From positions 124,001 to 188,000 of the forward strand of contig NZ_JBHTCT010000037.1 of assembly GCF_042665595.1 (NCBI RefSeq): a stretch of 64,000 bases of DNA. The letters run 5' to 3'. The DNA comes from Bhargavaea changchunensis. Its GTDB lineage: Bacteria > Bacillota > Bacilli > Bacillales_A > Planococcaceae. How positions within the stretch are numbered: position 1 is the stretch's first letter; each line of letters opens with the position of its first letter. This document shows, piece after piece, positions 41,014 to 49,086 of the stretch. Position numbers and translations under genes: made by a program. Under the pieces are notes generated by a model that searched no databases, was not told the DNA's origin, and saw only the letters and a program-made list of their open reading frames with translations.

Positions 41014-41140
41014 TAGTACGAGATCGGAGCCAATACTCCGATATTCCGTGCCGTAGTACGAAACCTGGAAATCAAGTACGATTCATTTCCGGATAGTACG
41101 AAATCTTGCCGGATACTGCGATATGGCCTGTCATACTGCG
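41014..41140. repeat. Seven degenerate units phased at exactly 20 bp
   Basis: A TA(G/C)TnCG(A) core starts at 41014, 41034, 41054, 41074, 41094, 41114 and 41134 (TAGTACG, TACTCCG, TAGTACG, AAGTACG, TAGTACG, TACTGCG, TACTGCG), usually followed by A-rich then CC/GG-rich bases. Spacing is constant although the units diverge. The array fills the space between an 89-aa gene and a bidirectional terminator and encodes no protein. Confidence 0.8.
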
Positions 41141-41168
41141 AAAACGCACGATAGCCTCCCATCACAAT

Positions 41169-41208
41169 AAAAAAGCATGCGGACCGACAATGGGTCCGCA
41201 TGCTTTTT
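41169..41208. terminator. Strong bidirectional terminator
   Basis: A 15-16 bp stem (AAAAAGCATGCGGACC with GGTCCGCATGCTTTTT) with an 8-nt loop, between the phased repeat and the cotF-like gene; A and T runs on both sides. Confidence 0.9.
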
Positions 41209-41225
41209 CTCCGTGCATGCAGCGA

Positions 41226-41867
41226 TTACTGCATGCTTCCCTGACTGCCGGCCGGGGCATAAGCGTTCAGGATGCCCTGCATGTCCTGTTCCGCCAGCTG
41301 CGGCACCTGGTAGTAATGGTGTTTGTTCTGGTAGATTGACAGCTCATAGGCCATCTCGATGCAGTTCGGCACCGAGTCGGCAAGCACACGGCGGACGACC
41401 GGGTTGGTCGTCTCGAGCGCTGCTGCCGTGCAGGCCGTCGCGCCGGCCTTGTGGCCCGACAGAAGGAATCCGGAGATTGCTGCGTCGTTCAGCTCCTGCG
41501 GGGACTGCATCGGCTTTTTCGGCTGAGACTGCTTCATGCCGTACACCCAGTCGTTGTCGCCGGCCATTTTATAGCTTTGCGTCGCCATCTGCGGGTCGGT
41601 TCCCGACTTGAAGCAGTCGACCAGCGTGTTGTACGACTGCTGCATGAACCGGTACTGGCGGTCCATGATATCGATGAGCTCAGGATCCTGTGCGTGCGGC
41701 CGCATCAGTGTCGACATGTCCATCGCGCCGATCATCGTCGACAGCACCTCGTGTACATCGAACAGCTCGTGTCCGCCGTGGTTCATCTGCTGGCTCACCT
41801 GTCCGGTATGCATGTTCGGGTGCGTCATGTTCTGCTGGTCCTGGCCGAAGTTTTGCGTCATCTGCAT
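41226..41867 (-). CDS. CotF-family spore coat protein
   Basis: 213 aa. A Gln/Met/His-rich N-terminal tail (MQMTQNFGQDQQNMTHPNMHTGQVSQQMNHGG), then the CotF helical domain (ELFDVHEVLSTMIGAMDMSTLMRPHAQDPELIDIMDRQYRFMQQSYNTLVDCF) and a second copy-like helix pair (DAAISGFLLSGHKAGATACTAAALETTNPVVRRVLADSVPNCIEMAYELSIYQNKHHYYQVPQL). A coat protein made in the mother cell; it supports an endospore-former. ATG at 41867 or 41861: GGAGGG is 3 or 9 nt upstream. Confidence 0.88.
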   Translation of the reverse strand: MQMTQNFGQDQQNMTHPNMHTGQVSQQMNHGGHELFDVHEVLSTMIGAMDMSTLMRPHAQDPELIDIMDRQYRFMQQSYNTLVDCFKSGTDPQMATQSYKMAGDNDWVYGMKQSQPKKPMQSPQELNDAAISGFLLSGHKAGATACTAAALETTNPVVRRVLADSVPNCIEMAYELSIYQNKHHYYQVPQLAEQDMQGILNAYAPAGSQGSMQ

Positions 41868-41968
41868 ATTCCCTCCATTTTTTCATGATGGCCGAACACG
41901 GATAGTATCCACTTTCCTTCCTGCGTTATGCATCCGCTATAATGGACGGTAATTGGAGGGACATTTTG

Positions 41969-42538
41969 ATGAAAAAAATGGAATTTGAAACGGAGCGGCT
42001 TGTTCTCCGCCCTTATCGGGATACGGATTATGCCCCATGGCTTGCGGGACTTCAGGGCAGGGGAATGTCCAGCGGTCCATTTGATGAGGGCAGGCCCCGC
42101 GACCTTTCCGGAGCCACGGAAGAATGGTTCCGGGAATGGATCCGCGGTTTCCGGGAGGCGGCGGAGGCGGATGACATGGTCATCCTCGGTATCTTCCGGA
42201 AGTCCGACGGGGCCAATATCGGCAAGGTTGAACTGATCACGATTCTCCGGTTCGACTATGACTGGGGCATGATGGGCTATCACATCAATAACCAGTACTT
42301 CCGCCAAGGGTACGGAAAGGAAGCCGTAGAGGCCGCAGCCGTGTTTTTCATGCGAGAGCTTGGATTTCACCGGCTGGAGCTTCATATCCGTCCGGATAAT
42401 ATTCCGTCAAGGCGCCTGGCGGAAAGCGCCGGGTTCCGGTATGAAGGCACGAGGGAGCAATTCGCGAAGGAAGGCGGGCTTTGGCGGGACTATGACATTT
42501 TCACTATGATTAAGAAGGAAAAGGCAGGCTGTCATTAA
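41969..42538 (+). CDS. GNAT N-acetyltransferase (RimJ/RimL type)
   Basis: 189 aa. TERLVLRPYRDTDYAPWLAG opening, GYHINNQYFRQGYGKEAVEAAAVFFMRELGFHRLELHIRPDNIPSRRLAESAGFRYEG is the acetyl-CoA binding motif A and following helix of RimJ/L-type enzymes. The acceptor may be a protein N-terminus or small amine. ATG at 41969 is 8 nt after GGAGGG. Monocistronic with its own terminator. Confidence 0.9.
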   Translation: MKKMEFETERLVLRPYRDTDYAPWLAGLQGRGMSSGPFDEGRPRDLSGATEEWFREWIRGFREAAEADDMVILGIFRKSDGANIGKVELITILRFDYDWGMMGYHINNQYFRQGYGKEAVEAAAVFFMRELGFHRLELHIRPDNIPSRRLAESAGFRYEGTREQFAKEGGLWRDYDIFTMIKKEKAGCH

Positions 42539-42559
42539 TCGACAAGTCCTGCCTTTTTT
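42518..42559 (+). terminator. Terminator after the GNAT gene
   Basis: GAAAAGGCAGG and CCTGCCTTTTTT form a 10-bp stem with a 20-nt loop, ending in six T; the stem overlaps the last codons of the GNAT gene. Confidence 0.8.
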
Positions 42560-42582
42560 CGACAGAAAGACTTTAGAACTAT

Positions 42583-42610
42583 TTGAATTGCGTGTCTAAT
42601 CTTGTAAGAT
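42583..42610 (+). promoter_or_regulatory. Probable promoter of the sugar ABC operon
   Basis: TTGAAT (42583-42588), 16 nt, TAAGAT (42605-42610), about 90 nt before the solute-binding protein start. The matches are partial (4 of 6 each). Confidence 0.45.
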
Positions 42611-42698
42611 AGTGAAGAAGGTTTACTTCGCGTGTCGAAGTGGAATGAAAAGAAAGGTTTGCCTAATACATAACTTAAGAAGAGTAGGGGGAAGCGAC

Positions 42699-44018
42699 AT
42701 GAGACGATTTAAGTGGGTGCCGGCTCTGCTGATTCTGATGCTTGTTTTGTCCGGGTGCAACGGATTCACGAAAGGCGGATCCGGAGCGGAGAAAGCGGAT
42801 GCGGAAGCTGAAGAAGGCAAGATCACGCTTGATTTCTGGACGTTCTGGGGATCAGAAATCCGCCGTCCGATCATTGAAAAGATCATCGAAGACTTCAACA
42901 ATTCCCAGGATGAAATTGAAGTGAAGCACACGTTCATCCCGTGGGGAGACATCTGGACAAAGGAACTCGCGGCGATTGCAGCGGGCGACCCGCCTGATGT
43001 GGTCATCAATGACATCAACGCAACAGCGCTCCGCGGAAAGAACCAGCAGGCGGAGAACCTTTCGAAATACTTGGAGGAAGACGACATCTCCGGGGATTTC
43101 TATGAGGAACTGTGGAACGCCACCCTCTATGAGGGGGACTCGTACGGCATTCCGTTCAACACGGATACCCGTGTCCTCTTCTACAACAAGGACGCCTTCG
43201 AAGAAGCGGGCCTTGATCCCGAGCAGCCCCCGAAAACATGGGACGAGCTGTGGGAGTATGCTGAAAAGCTGGACGTAAAGGACGGCGAGAAGTATGACCG
43301 CCTCGGGTTCTATCCGATGTTCGGCGTCCAGACCGACGTCTGGATGATGAACGCGGACAACGTCAACTTCGTCGATGAAAACAGTGAAGTGAAGATCAAT
43401 ACACCGGCGAAGCTTGACACGCTCGAGTGGCTGAACAAGTGGCACCAAAAATATGGTGCCGACAATATCAACTCATGGAAAGCGCAGATGGAGAGCCAGC
43501 AGGCGAACCCGTTCTTCTCGGGAGACCTGGCAATGCTCGTTCAGACACCGACTTTTTACACACAGATCCGTGACTACGCACCTGATCTCAACTTCGGCGT
43601 GGCACTCCTTCCAGAGAAGGAGCCGGGCAACGGCCATACAAGCTGGGGCGGAGGCTTCGTCGCTGAAATCCCTGCAGGTGCGGAAAATCCGGATGCCTCT
43701 TGGGAGTTCATCAAATATCTGACCAGCAAGGAAGCGCAGGAATACTGGGCAGTCAAGAACTTCGATAACGTAGCGAACATCGAGGCGTCAGAGAGCGCGG
43801 CTTCCAGCGACGAGTTCAACGACAACGGCAAGATGGTTTACGAACTGGCTGTCGAGGCGATGCCGCTGACGATGCTGACACCGACTTCACTTGTGGCTCC
43901 TGACTATATGACGCTCGTCAATCCGGAGTTCGATAATGTCTACCTCGGCAAGAAAACGCCGGAGCAGGCACTGAAGGATGCGCAGGCTGCCGTCGAGAAG
44001 GAAATTTCCAAAAAGTAA
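42699..44018 (+). CDS. Sugar ABC transporter solute-binding lipoprotein
   Basis: 439 aa. Lipoprotein signal with lipobox VLSGC (about residue 17). Family 1 extracellular binding protein features: ITLDFWTFWGSEIRRPIIEKIIEDFNNSQ, AAIAAGDPPDVVINDI, YGIPFNTDTRVLFYNKDAFEEAGLDPEQPPKTWDELWEYAEKL, and WGGGFVAEIPAGAENPDASWEFIKYLTSKEAQEYW. Captures a di- or oligosaccharide or similar and passes it to the two permeases downstream. ATG at 42699 follows AGGGGGAAG. First gene of a five-gene operon ending with the ATPase. Confidence 0.93.
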   Translation: MRRFKWVPALLILMLVLSGCNGFTKGGSGAEKADAEAEEGKITLDFWTFWGSEIRRPIIEKIIEDFNNSQDEIEVKHTFIPWGDIWTKELAAIAAGDPPDVVINDINATALRGKNQQAENLSKYLEEDDISGDFYEELWNATLYEGDSYGIPFNTDTRVLFYNKDAFEEAGLDPEQPPKTWDELWEYAEKLDVKDGEKYDRLGFYPMFGVQTDVWMMNADNVNFVDENSEVKINTPAKLDTLEWLNKWHQKYGADNINSWKAQMESQQANPFFSGDLAMLVQTPTFYTQIRDYAPDLNFGVALLPEKEPGNGHTSWGGGFVAEIPAGAENPDASWEFIKYLTSKEAQEYWAVKNFDNVANIEASESAASSDEFNDNGKMVYELAVEAMPLTMLTPTSLVAPDYMTLVNPEFDNVYLGKKTPEQALKDAQAAVEKEISKK

Positions 44019-44104
44019 CGGATTCAGACCAAACATGGAGAAGGGGGGCGGAGCCGCCCTCCTTCTTTTCATTACATAAAACAGGGACAAGGAGGCTAGG
44101 CGGG

Positions 44105-45016
44105 ATGGCCGGAAAGCGCAGATTCAACTACAAGACGAAAGAAGGACTTCAGGGGTATCTCTTTATCCTCCCGTGGATCATCGGATTCATCGTGTTCACG
44201 GCAGGCCCGCTGCTGTTTTCCTTTGCGGCAAGCTTCACCAACTATAACGTAACCTCGCAGATGGACTTTGTCGGGCTGAGCAACTATGAGAAGCTGTTCT
44301 CCGGCGACCAGCTGTTTTGGACATCGCTTTACAACACCCTTTATTATGTCCTGTTTTCAGTTCCGCTTACGACGGTCGGGGCGATTTTGCTTTCCGCGCT
44401 CCTCAACCGGGACATCCCGGGAATGCGGCTGTTCCGGACGATTTATTACTTGCCGGCGGTCCTTTCGGGCGTCGGCGTGTACCTTCTCTGGATGCAGCTG
44501 CTTGAGCCGGGGACCGGCATGGTGAACACCGTCCTCGCGTGGTTCGGCATCGCCGGGCCGAACTGGCTGTTCGACCCCGATTGGACGAAGCCGGCATTGA
44601 TCTTCATGAAACTGTGGAGTGTCGGAGGCGGAATGCTGCTTTACCTGGCAAGCATGCAGGGCATCTCGAAGAGCCTGTATGAAGCGGCGGAAATTGACGG
44701 CGCCAACGCCTGGCAGCAATTTACCCGCATCACGATCCCGATGATCACGCCGGTCATCTTCTTCGACATCGTGACGAGCCTGATTGGCGGCTTCCAGATT
44801 TTCCAGGAGGCCTATGTCATGTCGAACGGAGAAGGCGGGCCGGTCAATTCGATGCTTTTCTACAACCTGTATATGTGGCAGAAGGCGTTTGAAGCATTCG
44901 ACATGGGATATGCCATGGCAATGTCGTGGATCCTGTTCGTCATTGTTTTCGCCCTGACAATCGTCAACCTGAAGCTTGCACCGAAATGGGTGCACTATGA
45001 AGGGGGCGGGAAGTGA
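44105..45016 (+). CDS. Sugar ABC transporter permease 1 (MalF/UgpA type)
   Basis: 303 aa, six membrane helices: GYLFILPWIIGFIVFTAGPLLFSFAAS opens the protein, and the EAA loop EAAEIDGANAWQQFTRITIPMITPVIFFD contacts the ATPase. AGGAGG lies 9 nt before the ATG. Its stop overlaps the start of permease 2 (GTGATG). Forms the heteromeric channel with the next gene product. Confidence 0.93.
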   Translation: MAGKRRFNYKTKEGLQGYLFILPWIIGFIVFTAGPLLFSFAASFTNYNVTSQMDFVGLSNYEKLFSGDQLFWTSLYNTLYYVLFSVPLTTVGAILLSALLNRDIPGMRLFRTIYYLPAVLSGVGVYLLWMQLLEPGTGMVNTVLAWFGIAGPNWLFDPDWTKPALIFMKLWSVGGGMLLYLASMQGISKSLYEAAEIDGANAWQQFTRITIPMITPVIFFDIVTSLIGGFQIFQEAYVMSNGEGGPVNSMLFYNLYMWQKAFEAFDMGYAMAMSWILFVIVFALTIVNLKLAPKWVHYEGGGK

Positions 45017-45894
45017 TGGTGAAGCAGGCAGCGGGACGACAGAAAGTCTCGCATTTTGAAACGATCCAGGGCCGCAGGCAGGCGCTGAACATCATCAACT
45101 GGGTTCTGCTTGCCGCGGGCAGCATCCTGATGCTGTCACCGCTCTGGTGGATGCTCGTCACTTCCGTCAAGACGATGCAGGAAGTGATGACCTATCCGCC
45201 GACGTTCTGGCCGGAAAGCTGGAACTGGAGCAACTACATGAAAACGTGGGAAGCGGCGCCGTTCGACCTGTACACGGTCAACACGCTGACGATCACCATT
45301 CTTGTCGTGATCGGCAATGTGTTTGTGAACTCGTTCATCGCGTACGGGTTCGCGAAAGTCCCGTTCAAGGGCCGGAACGTCCTGTTTGCGATCGTGCTTT
45401 CGACGATGATGATCCCGGGGTTCGTCACACTGATTCCTCAGTATGTGCTGTTCGCGAAGCTGCAATGGCTGAACACGTATTACCCGCTCGTCATCCCGGC
45501 GTTTTTCGGGAGCGCGTTCAACATCTTCCTGCTCCGGCAGTTTTACATGACCATTCCGGATGAGCTGATCGAAGCGGCCAAGATGGAGGGAGCCAGCCAC
45601 TTCTGGATCTGGTGGAAAATCGGCCTCCCGCTCACGAAGCCAGCGCTTGCCACCGTTGCCATCTTCTCTTTCAACGGGGCGTGGAACGATTTCCTCGGAC
45701 CGCTTCTCTACGTGAACGACGAAAGTCTGTACACGCTTCAGCTCGGTCTCCAGGTGTTCAAGGGCCAGATGAGCACGCAGTGGAACTATCTGATGGCCGG
45801 CTCGCTTCTCGTCCTGCTGCCGGTAATCATCCTGTTCTTCTTTTTCCAGAAGTACTTTATCCAGGGCATCAACCTCCAGTCCGGCGGGAAGTGA
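45016..45894 (+). CDS. Sugar ABC transporter permease 2 (MalG/UgpE type)
   Basis: 292 aa, six membrane helices. WWMLVTSVKTMQEVMTYPPTFWPESWNWSNYMKTWEAAPF is the typical external segment after helix 1, and EAAKMEGASHFWIWWKIGLPLTKPALATVAIFSFNGAWNDFLGPL holds the EAA motif. ATG at 45016 overlaps the previous stop; a GTG at 45013 is an alternative. Confidence 0.93.
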   Translation: MVKQAAGRQKVSHFETIQGRRQALNIINWVLLAAGSILMLSPLWWMLVTSVKTMQEVMTYPPTFWPESWNWSNYMKTWEAAPFDLYTVNTLTITILVVIGNVFVNSFIAYGFAKVPFKGRNVLFAIVLSTMMIPGFVTLIPQYVLFAKLQWLNTYYPLVIPAFFGSAFNIFLLRQFYMTIPDELIEAAKMEGASHFWIWWKIGLPLTKPALATVAIFSFNGAWNDFLGPLLYVNDESLYTLQLGLQVFKGQMSTQWNYLMAGSLLVLLPVIILFFFFQKYFIQGINLQSGGK

Positions 45895-45965
45895 CGCCGT
45901 GCGGCTGATGAATATGCCGGACGCTGCATAAAGTGGGAGGCATGCGGACGAAAGGGGTAATGAAC

Positions 45966-46205
45966 ATGCTGAAAATCGAAGTGAAACGCACGGCCGGGAA
46001 CACGGAGACGGCTGAGCCGGTCGGGGAATTCAGTTTCCAGGCAAGCACGCTTGTCCTGCTGCTTATCTTCCTGCCGATCGCCATCCTGCTTCTCATTCCG
46101 AAGCCGCTCATTCAGAACATCAATGTTAATTCCAGCTCAGCAAGCGGTGTAAAGGAGAATCCAAATGGTCAAGATCGAACTCAAGAACATCTCGAAAACG
46201 TATGA
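45966..46205 (+). CDS. Small membrane protein inside the sugar ABC operon
   Basis: 79 aa. A short polar N-terminus (MLKIEVKRTAGNTETAEPVGEF), one hydrophobic segment ending in a Pro-rich turn (STLVLLLIFLPIAILLLIPKP), and a polar tail. No family recognised. AAAGGGG lies 8 nt before the ATG at 45966. The last 41 nt overlap the ATPase gene in another frame, so it is probably translated and couples expression of the two. It could be a transporter accessory subunit. Confidence 0.6.
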   Translation: MLKIEVKRTAGNTETAEPVGEFSFQASTLVLLLIFLPIAILLLIPKPLIQNINVNSSSASGVKENPNGQDRTQEHLENV

Positions 46206-47292
46206 CAAAGACGTCACGGCGGTAAAGGACTTTAACCTCGAGATCGAAGACGGGGACTTTATCGTCCTCGTCGGGCCGTCCGGCTGCGGGAAGTCGACGA
46301 TGCTCCGCATGATCGCCGGCCTCGAAGAAATCACCGACGGCGAGTTTGTGATGGACGGCCGCCTCATGAACGACGTGCCGCCGAAAAACCGGGATATCGC
46401 GATGGTGTTCCAGAACTACGCGCTTTACCCGCATATGACCGTCTACGACAATATGGCGTTCGCATTGAAGATGCGGAAATTCAAGAAAGAAGAGATCAAA
46501 AAACGTGTCACCGAAGCCGCGAAGATTCTCGGCCTCGAGGACTATCTGAAGCGGAAGCCGCGTGCACTTTCCGGCGGGCAGCGCCAGCGGGTCGCACTCG
46601 GCAGGGCGATTGTGCGGGATGCCAAGCTGTTCCTGATGGACGAGCCGCTCTCGAACCTGGACGCAAAGCTCCGCTTCCAGATGCGGGCGGAGATCTCCAA
46701 GCTCCACAACCGGCTGAAGACGACGACTGTCTACGTCACACACGACCAGACCGAGGCGATGACGATGGCGACCCGCATCGTCATCATGAAAGACGGCGTC
46801 ATCCAGCAGGTCGGCGCGCCGAAGGATGTCTACGATTATCCGGAAAACACATTCGTCGGAGGATTCATCGGGTCACCCGCTATGAACTTTTTCAGCGGGG
46901 AAGTGCAGAACGGCGAATTCGTGACAGCTGACGGCATCCGTCTTCCGCTTCCCGAGACAAAAGCACGGGCGATGCAGGCAGCAGGCTACGGGGATGGACC
47001 GATCACGATGGGCATCCGTCCGGAACATGTCACACTGGAACCGCCGGCCGCTGCAGGACAATCCCTGGCGGCGATGGACTCGGAAGTCATCGTCTCGGAG
47101 CTGACCGGAGCGGAAACTCTCCTTTACTCAAAGCTCGGCAGCCAGGAGCTGATCGCCCGAATTGATTCAGGGCTGGACCTCCGTGCCGGAGATAACGTCC
47201 GGCTGGCGTATGATATGGAACTCGCCCACTTTTTCGATGCCGGGAGCGGTGACCGCCTAAAGCTCGGGGAAGAAGCAGGGATCACAGTCTGA
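46165..47292 (+). CDS. Sugar ABC transporter ATPase (MsmX/UgpC type)
   Basis: 375 aa. Walker A GPSGCGKST (about 37-45), Q-loop FQNYALYPHMTVYDNMAF, signature LSGGQRQRVALGRAI, Walker B LFLMDEPLSNLDAKLR, switch VTHDQTEAMTMATR, then a C-terminal TOBE/OB regulatory domain (about 235-375). Energises the two permeases above. Having its own ATPase in the operon distinguishes this importer from those that share a single MsmX. AAAGGAG lies 7 nt before the ATG; terminator follows. Confidence 0.95.
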   Translation: MVKIELKNISKTYDKDVTAVKDFNLEIEDGDFIVLVGPSGCGKSTMLRMIAGLEEITDGEFVMDGRLMNDVPPKNRDIAMVFQNYALYPHMTVYDNMAFALKMRKFKKEEIKKRVTEAAKILGLEDYLKRKPRALSGGQRQRVALGRAIVRDAKLFLMDEPLSNLDAKLRFQMRAEISKLHNRLKTTTVYVTHDQTEAMTMATRIVIMKDGVIQQVGAPKDVYDYPENTFVGGFIGSPAMNFFSGEVQNGEFVTADGIRLPLPETKARAMQAAGYGDGPITMGIRPEHVTLEPPAAAGQSLAAMDSEVIVSELTGAETLLYSKLGSQELIARIDSGLDLRAGDNVRLAYDMELAHFFDAGSGDRLKLGEEAGITV

Positions 47293-47297
47293 ATAGG

Positions 47298-47335
47298 AAA
47301 ACGCCGTTCCGATTGTTGCCGGGACGGCGTTTTTT
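47298..47335 (+). terminator. Terminator of the sugar ABC operon
   Basis: AAAACGCCGTTCC with GGGACGGCGTTTT around a short loop, followed by a T run, 5 nt beyond the ATPase stop. Confidence 0.88.
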
Positions 47336-47360
47336 CGTGTGTTAATGGAACATGCTAAAT

Positions 47361-47525
47361 CTAAAGAGATTTTTCGCTCTTGTCATCCTTATTGGTTTCC
47401 GCTGCGTCGCGGGCCTCTTTCTTGATGTCATCCAGCTTTTCCTCAGCCTTTTTCGCGGCATCATTGGCATTCTCTGACCATTTTCCGTTTTTCTGATTTT
47501 TATCGTTTTCCGCGTAGCTCTTCAT
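47361..47525 (-). CDS. Small hydrophilic protein, possible stress protein
   Basis: 54 aa, Lys/Glu/Asp/Asn-rich: KSYAENDKNQKNGKWSENANDAAKKAEEKLDD, then IKKEARDAAETNKDDKS. Alternating A..AA.KAEEKL repeats predict one long amphipathic helix, as in small LEA-like or CsbD-like stress proteins of Bacillales. AAAGGGAG lies 7-8 nt before the ATG. No assigned function. Confidence 0.6.
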   Translation of the reverse strand: MKSYAENDKNQKNGKWSENANDAAKKAEEKLDDIKKEARDAAETNKDDKSEKSL

Positions 47526-47654
47526 CAGAATCGCTCCCTTTCTGTTCTTGTCCTTATTATTCCCGGGTGTCCGGGAACGAAACAGCCTGTTTTTATCAGA
47601 TCGGAATGGGGAAAAGTAAACTGATTACGGCTTTAAAGTGGAGGAGAAGAAAAG

Positions 47655-48509
47655 TTGACATTGCCGAAGGACGAGACATCACAGATTGAAGTCAGCACAG
47701 AGTACGGCACGCTACGGCGGGTGATTCTCTGCCCGCCGCGCTATATGGCCATCGAAGAAGCGATCAATGAAGTACAAAAGCAGTACGAAGACGAAAATAT
47801 CAACCGTGAGCGGGCAATGGAACAGTACCGCACGTTCCGTGACACTCTCCAGGCTCACGGCGCCGAAGTGATCGAGCTAGAGCCGTCAGAGGAATTCCCG
47901 GAGCAGGTGTTTACCCGCGACATCGGGTTCACGGTTGGTGACGAGCTGTTTATTTCCCGGATGGCAAGTGAGATTCGCCAGGGCGAGGAGGAAGCGCTGG
48001 AAAAGCTTCTCCGCGAAAAGGGAATCCGTTACCGTAAGCTCAACGGCGGGAGGATTGAGGGCGGCGACGTCATCGTCGACCGGGACACCGTCTATGTCGG
48101 AGTCAGTGAACGCACTTCACGGGATGCCATCGAAATGCTGTCGAAGGAACTTCCGGAGCACGAAATCATCCCTGTTGAATTTGACGGGAAGTACCTGCAC
48201 CTCGACTGCGTATTCAATATCCTGTCACCGGAGACGGCGCTGATCTTCCCGGAAGCATTGAATCCTGCGACCGTGGAGAAGCTTGGCAGCAAATATGATC
48301 TGATCAACGTCAATGCGGACGAACAGTTCACGATGGGCACGAACGTCCTGTCAATTGGCGGGCGCAAGCTGTTCAGCCTTCCCGTCAATCCTGAAGTGAA
48401 CGGTGCGATGCGCGAACACGGTTACGAGGTCATTGAAATCGACTTCACGGAGATCATCAAATCCGGCGGCTCGTTCCGCTGCTGTTCAATGCCGGTGGAG
48501 CGGGGCTGA
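47655..48509 (+). CDS. Amidinotransferase/dimethylarginine dimethylaminohydrolase family
   Basis: 284 aa. Guanidino-group modifying pentein fold: EYGTLRRVILCPPRYM, FTRDIGFTVGDELF (conserved Asp), LNGGRIEGGDVIV, catalytic His in GKYLHLDCVFNILS and nucleophile Cys near the end (GGSFRCCSMP). This matches hydrolases of the DDAH/arginine deiminase superfamily; the substrate could be a methylated arginine or another guanidine. TTG start at 47655 with GGAGGAG 8 nt upstream and no better ATG. Followed by three palindromic repeats and a DUF302 gene. Confidence 0.88.
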   Translation: MTLPKDETSQIEVSTEYGTLRRVILCPPRYMAIEEAINEVQKQYEDENINRERAMEQYRTFRDTLQAHGAEVIELEPSEEFPEQVFTRDIGFTVGDELFISRMASEIRQGEEEALEKLLREKGIRYRKLNGGRIEGGDVIVDRDTVYVGVSERTSRDAIEMLSKELPEHEIIPVEFDGKYLHLDCVFNILSPETALIFPEALNPATVEKLGSKYDLINVNADEQFTMGTNVLSIGGRKLFSLPVNPEVNGAMREHGYEVIEIDFTEIIKSGGSFRCCSMPVERG

Positions 48510-48511
48510 AC

Positions 48512-48557
48512 ATTTCCCGACTCAATTCCCGGGAAATACCGTTATTTCCCGGGAAAT
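48512..48557. promoter_or_regulatory. Tandem TTCCCGGGAA palindromes
   Basis: ATTTCCCGGGAAAT (48544-48557) is a perfect 14-bp palindrome; AATTCCCGGGAAAT (48524-48537) is a near copy exactly 20 bp upstream, and a half site ATTTCCCG lies at 48512. They occupy the gap between the amidinotransferase stop and the DUF302 start, 25 nt before the DUF302 ATG. Likely a cooperative operator; no matching regulator gene is evident nearby. Confidence 0.55.
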
Positions 48558-48581
48558 CGACAAACGAAAGGAGAGACCCCG

Positions 48582-48968
48582 ATGTTCGATTACACGAAGG
48601 AAACGGCAAAATCCATGAAAGACGCGATCCGGTCAATCAAAGAGGAGCTGGCCGAGGTGAAATTCGGCGTTCTCTGGGAGCTGGACATGACCGATACGCT
48701 TCAGCAGAAAGGGCAGGATTTCGACAAGCCAATAACAATCTTGGAAGTGTGCAGCCCGGCCGCCGCTGCGGAAGTGCTGAAAAAGGATTTGAAAATCGGC
48801 TATCTCCTTCCATGCAAGATGGCTGTCTATGAGGATGGCGGTGTGACCCGGATCGGCATGCCGAAGCCGACCGAACTGCTCGGCCTGACCGGCAGGGAAG
48901 ATATCGATCCGTTTGCCGGTGAGATCGAGGAGACACTGAAAGGGGTCATTGACCGGGCAGCGCAATGA
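48582..48968 (+). CDS. DUF302-family protein
   Basis: 128 aa. DUF302 pattern: YTKETAKSMKDAIRSIKEELAEVKFGVLWELDMTDTLQQKGQDFDKPITILEVCSPAAAAEVLKKDLKIGYLLPCKMAVYEDGGVTRIGMPKP. The conserved Cys in EVCSP and LPCK are present. Function unknown; the family often sits near redox, metal or sulfur genes. AAAGGAGAG lies upstream of the ATG. Confidence 0.9.
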   Translation: MFDYTKETAKSMKDAIRSIKEELAEVKFGVLWELDMTDTLQQKGQDFDKPITILEVCSPAAAAEVLKKDLKIGYLLPCKMAVYEDGGVTRIGMPKPTELLGLTGREDIDPFAGEIEETLKGVIDRAAQ

Positions 48969-49086
48969 TCGCACTTGAAAAAAGAACCTAATGTTAGGCT
49001 GATTCAACCTTAATATAACCGCATTTTGCCACTCATGAGAATGGGATGGCCGGCAAGCCTAAGATGGTGAAGGGAGGTTATGACCC

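Noticed and set aside
36502..41140. The 20- and 22-bp phased arrays as CRISPR or coding repeats
   Set aside because: Units are too short and diverged, no spacers of uniform larger size, and period 20 or 22 is not a multiple of three, so they cannot encode a repeated peptide.
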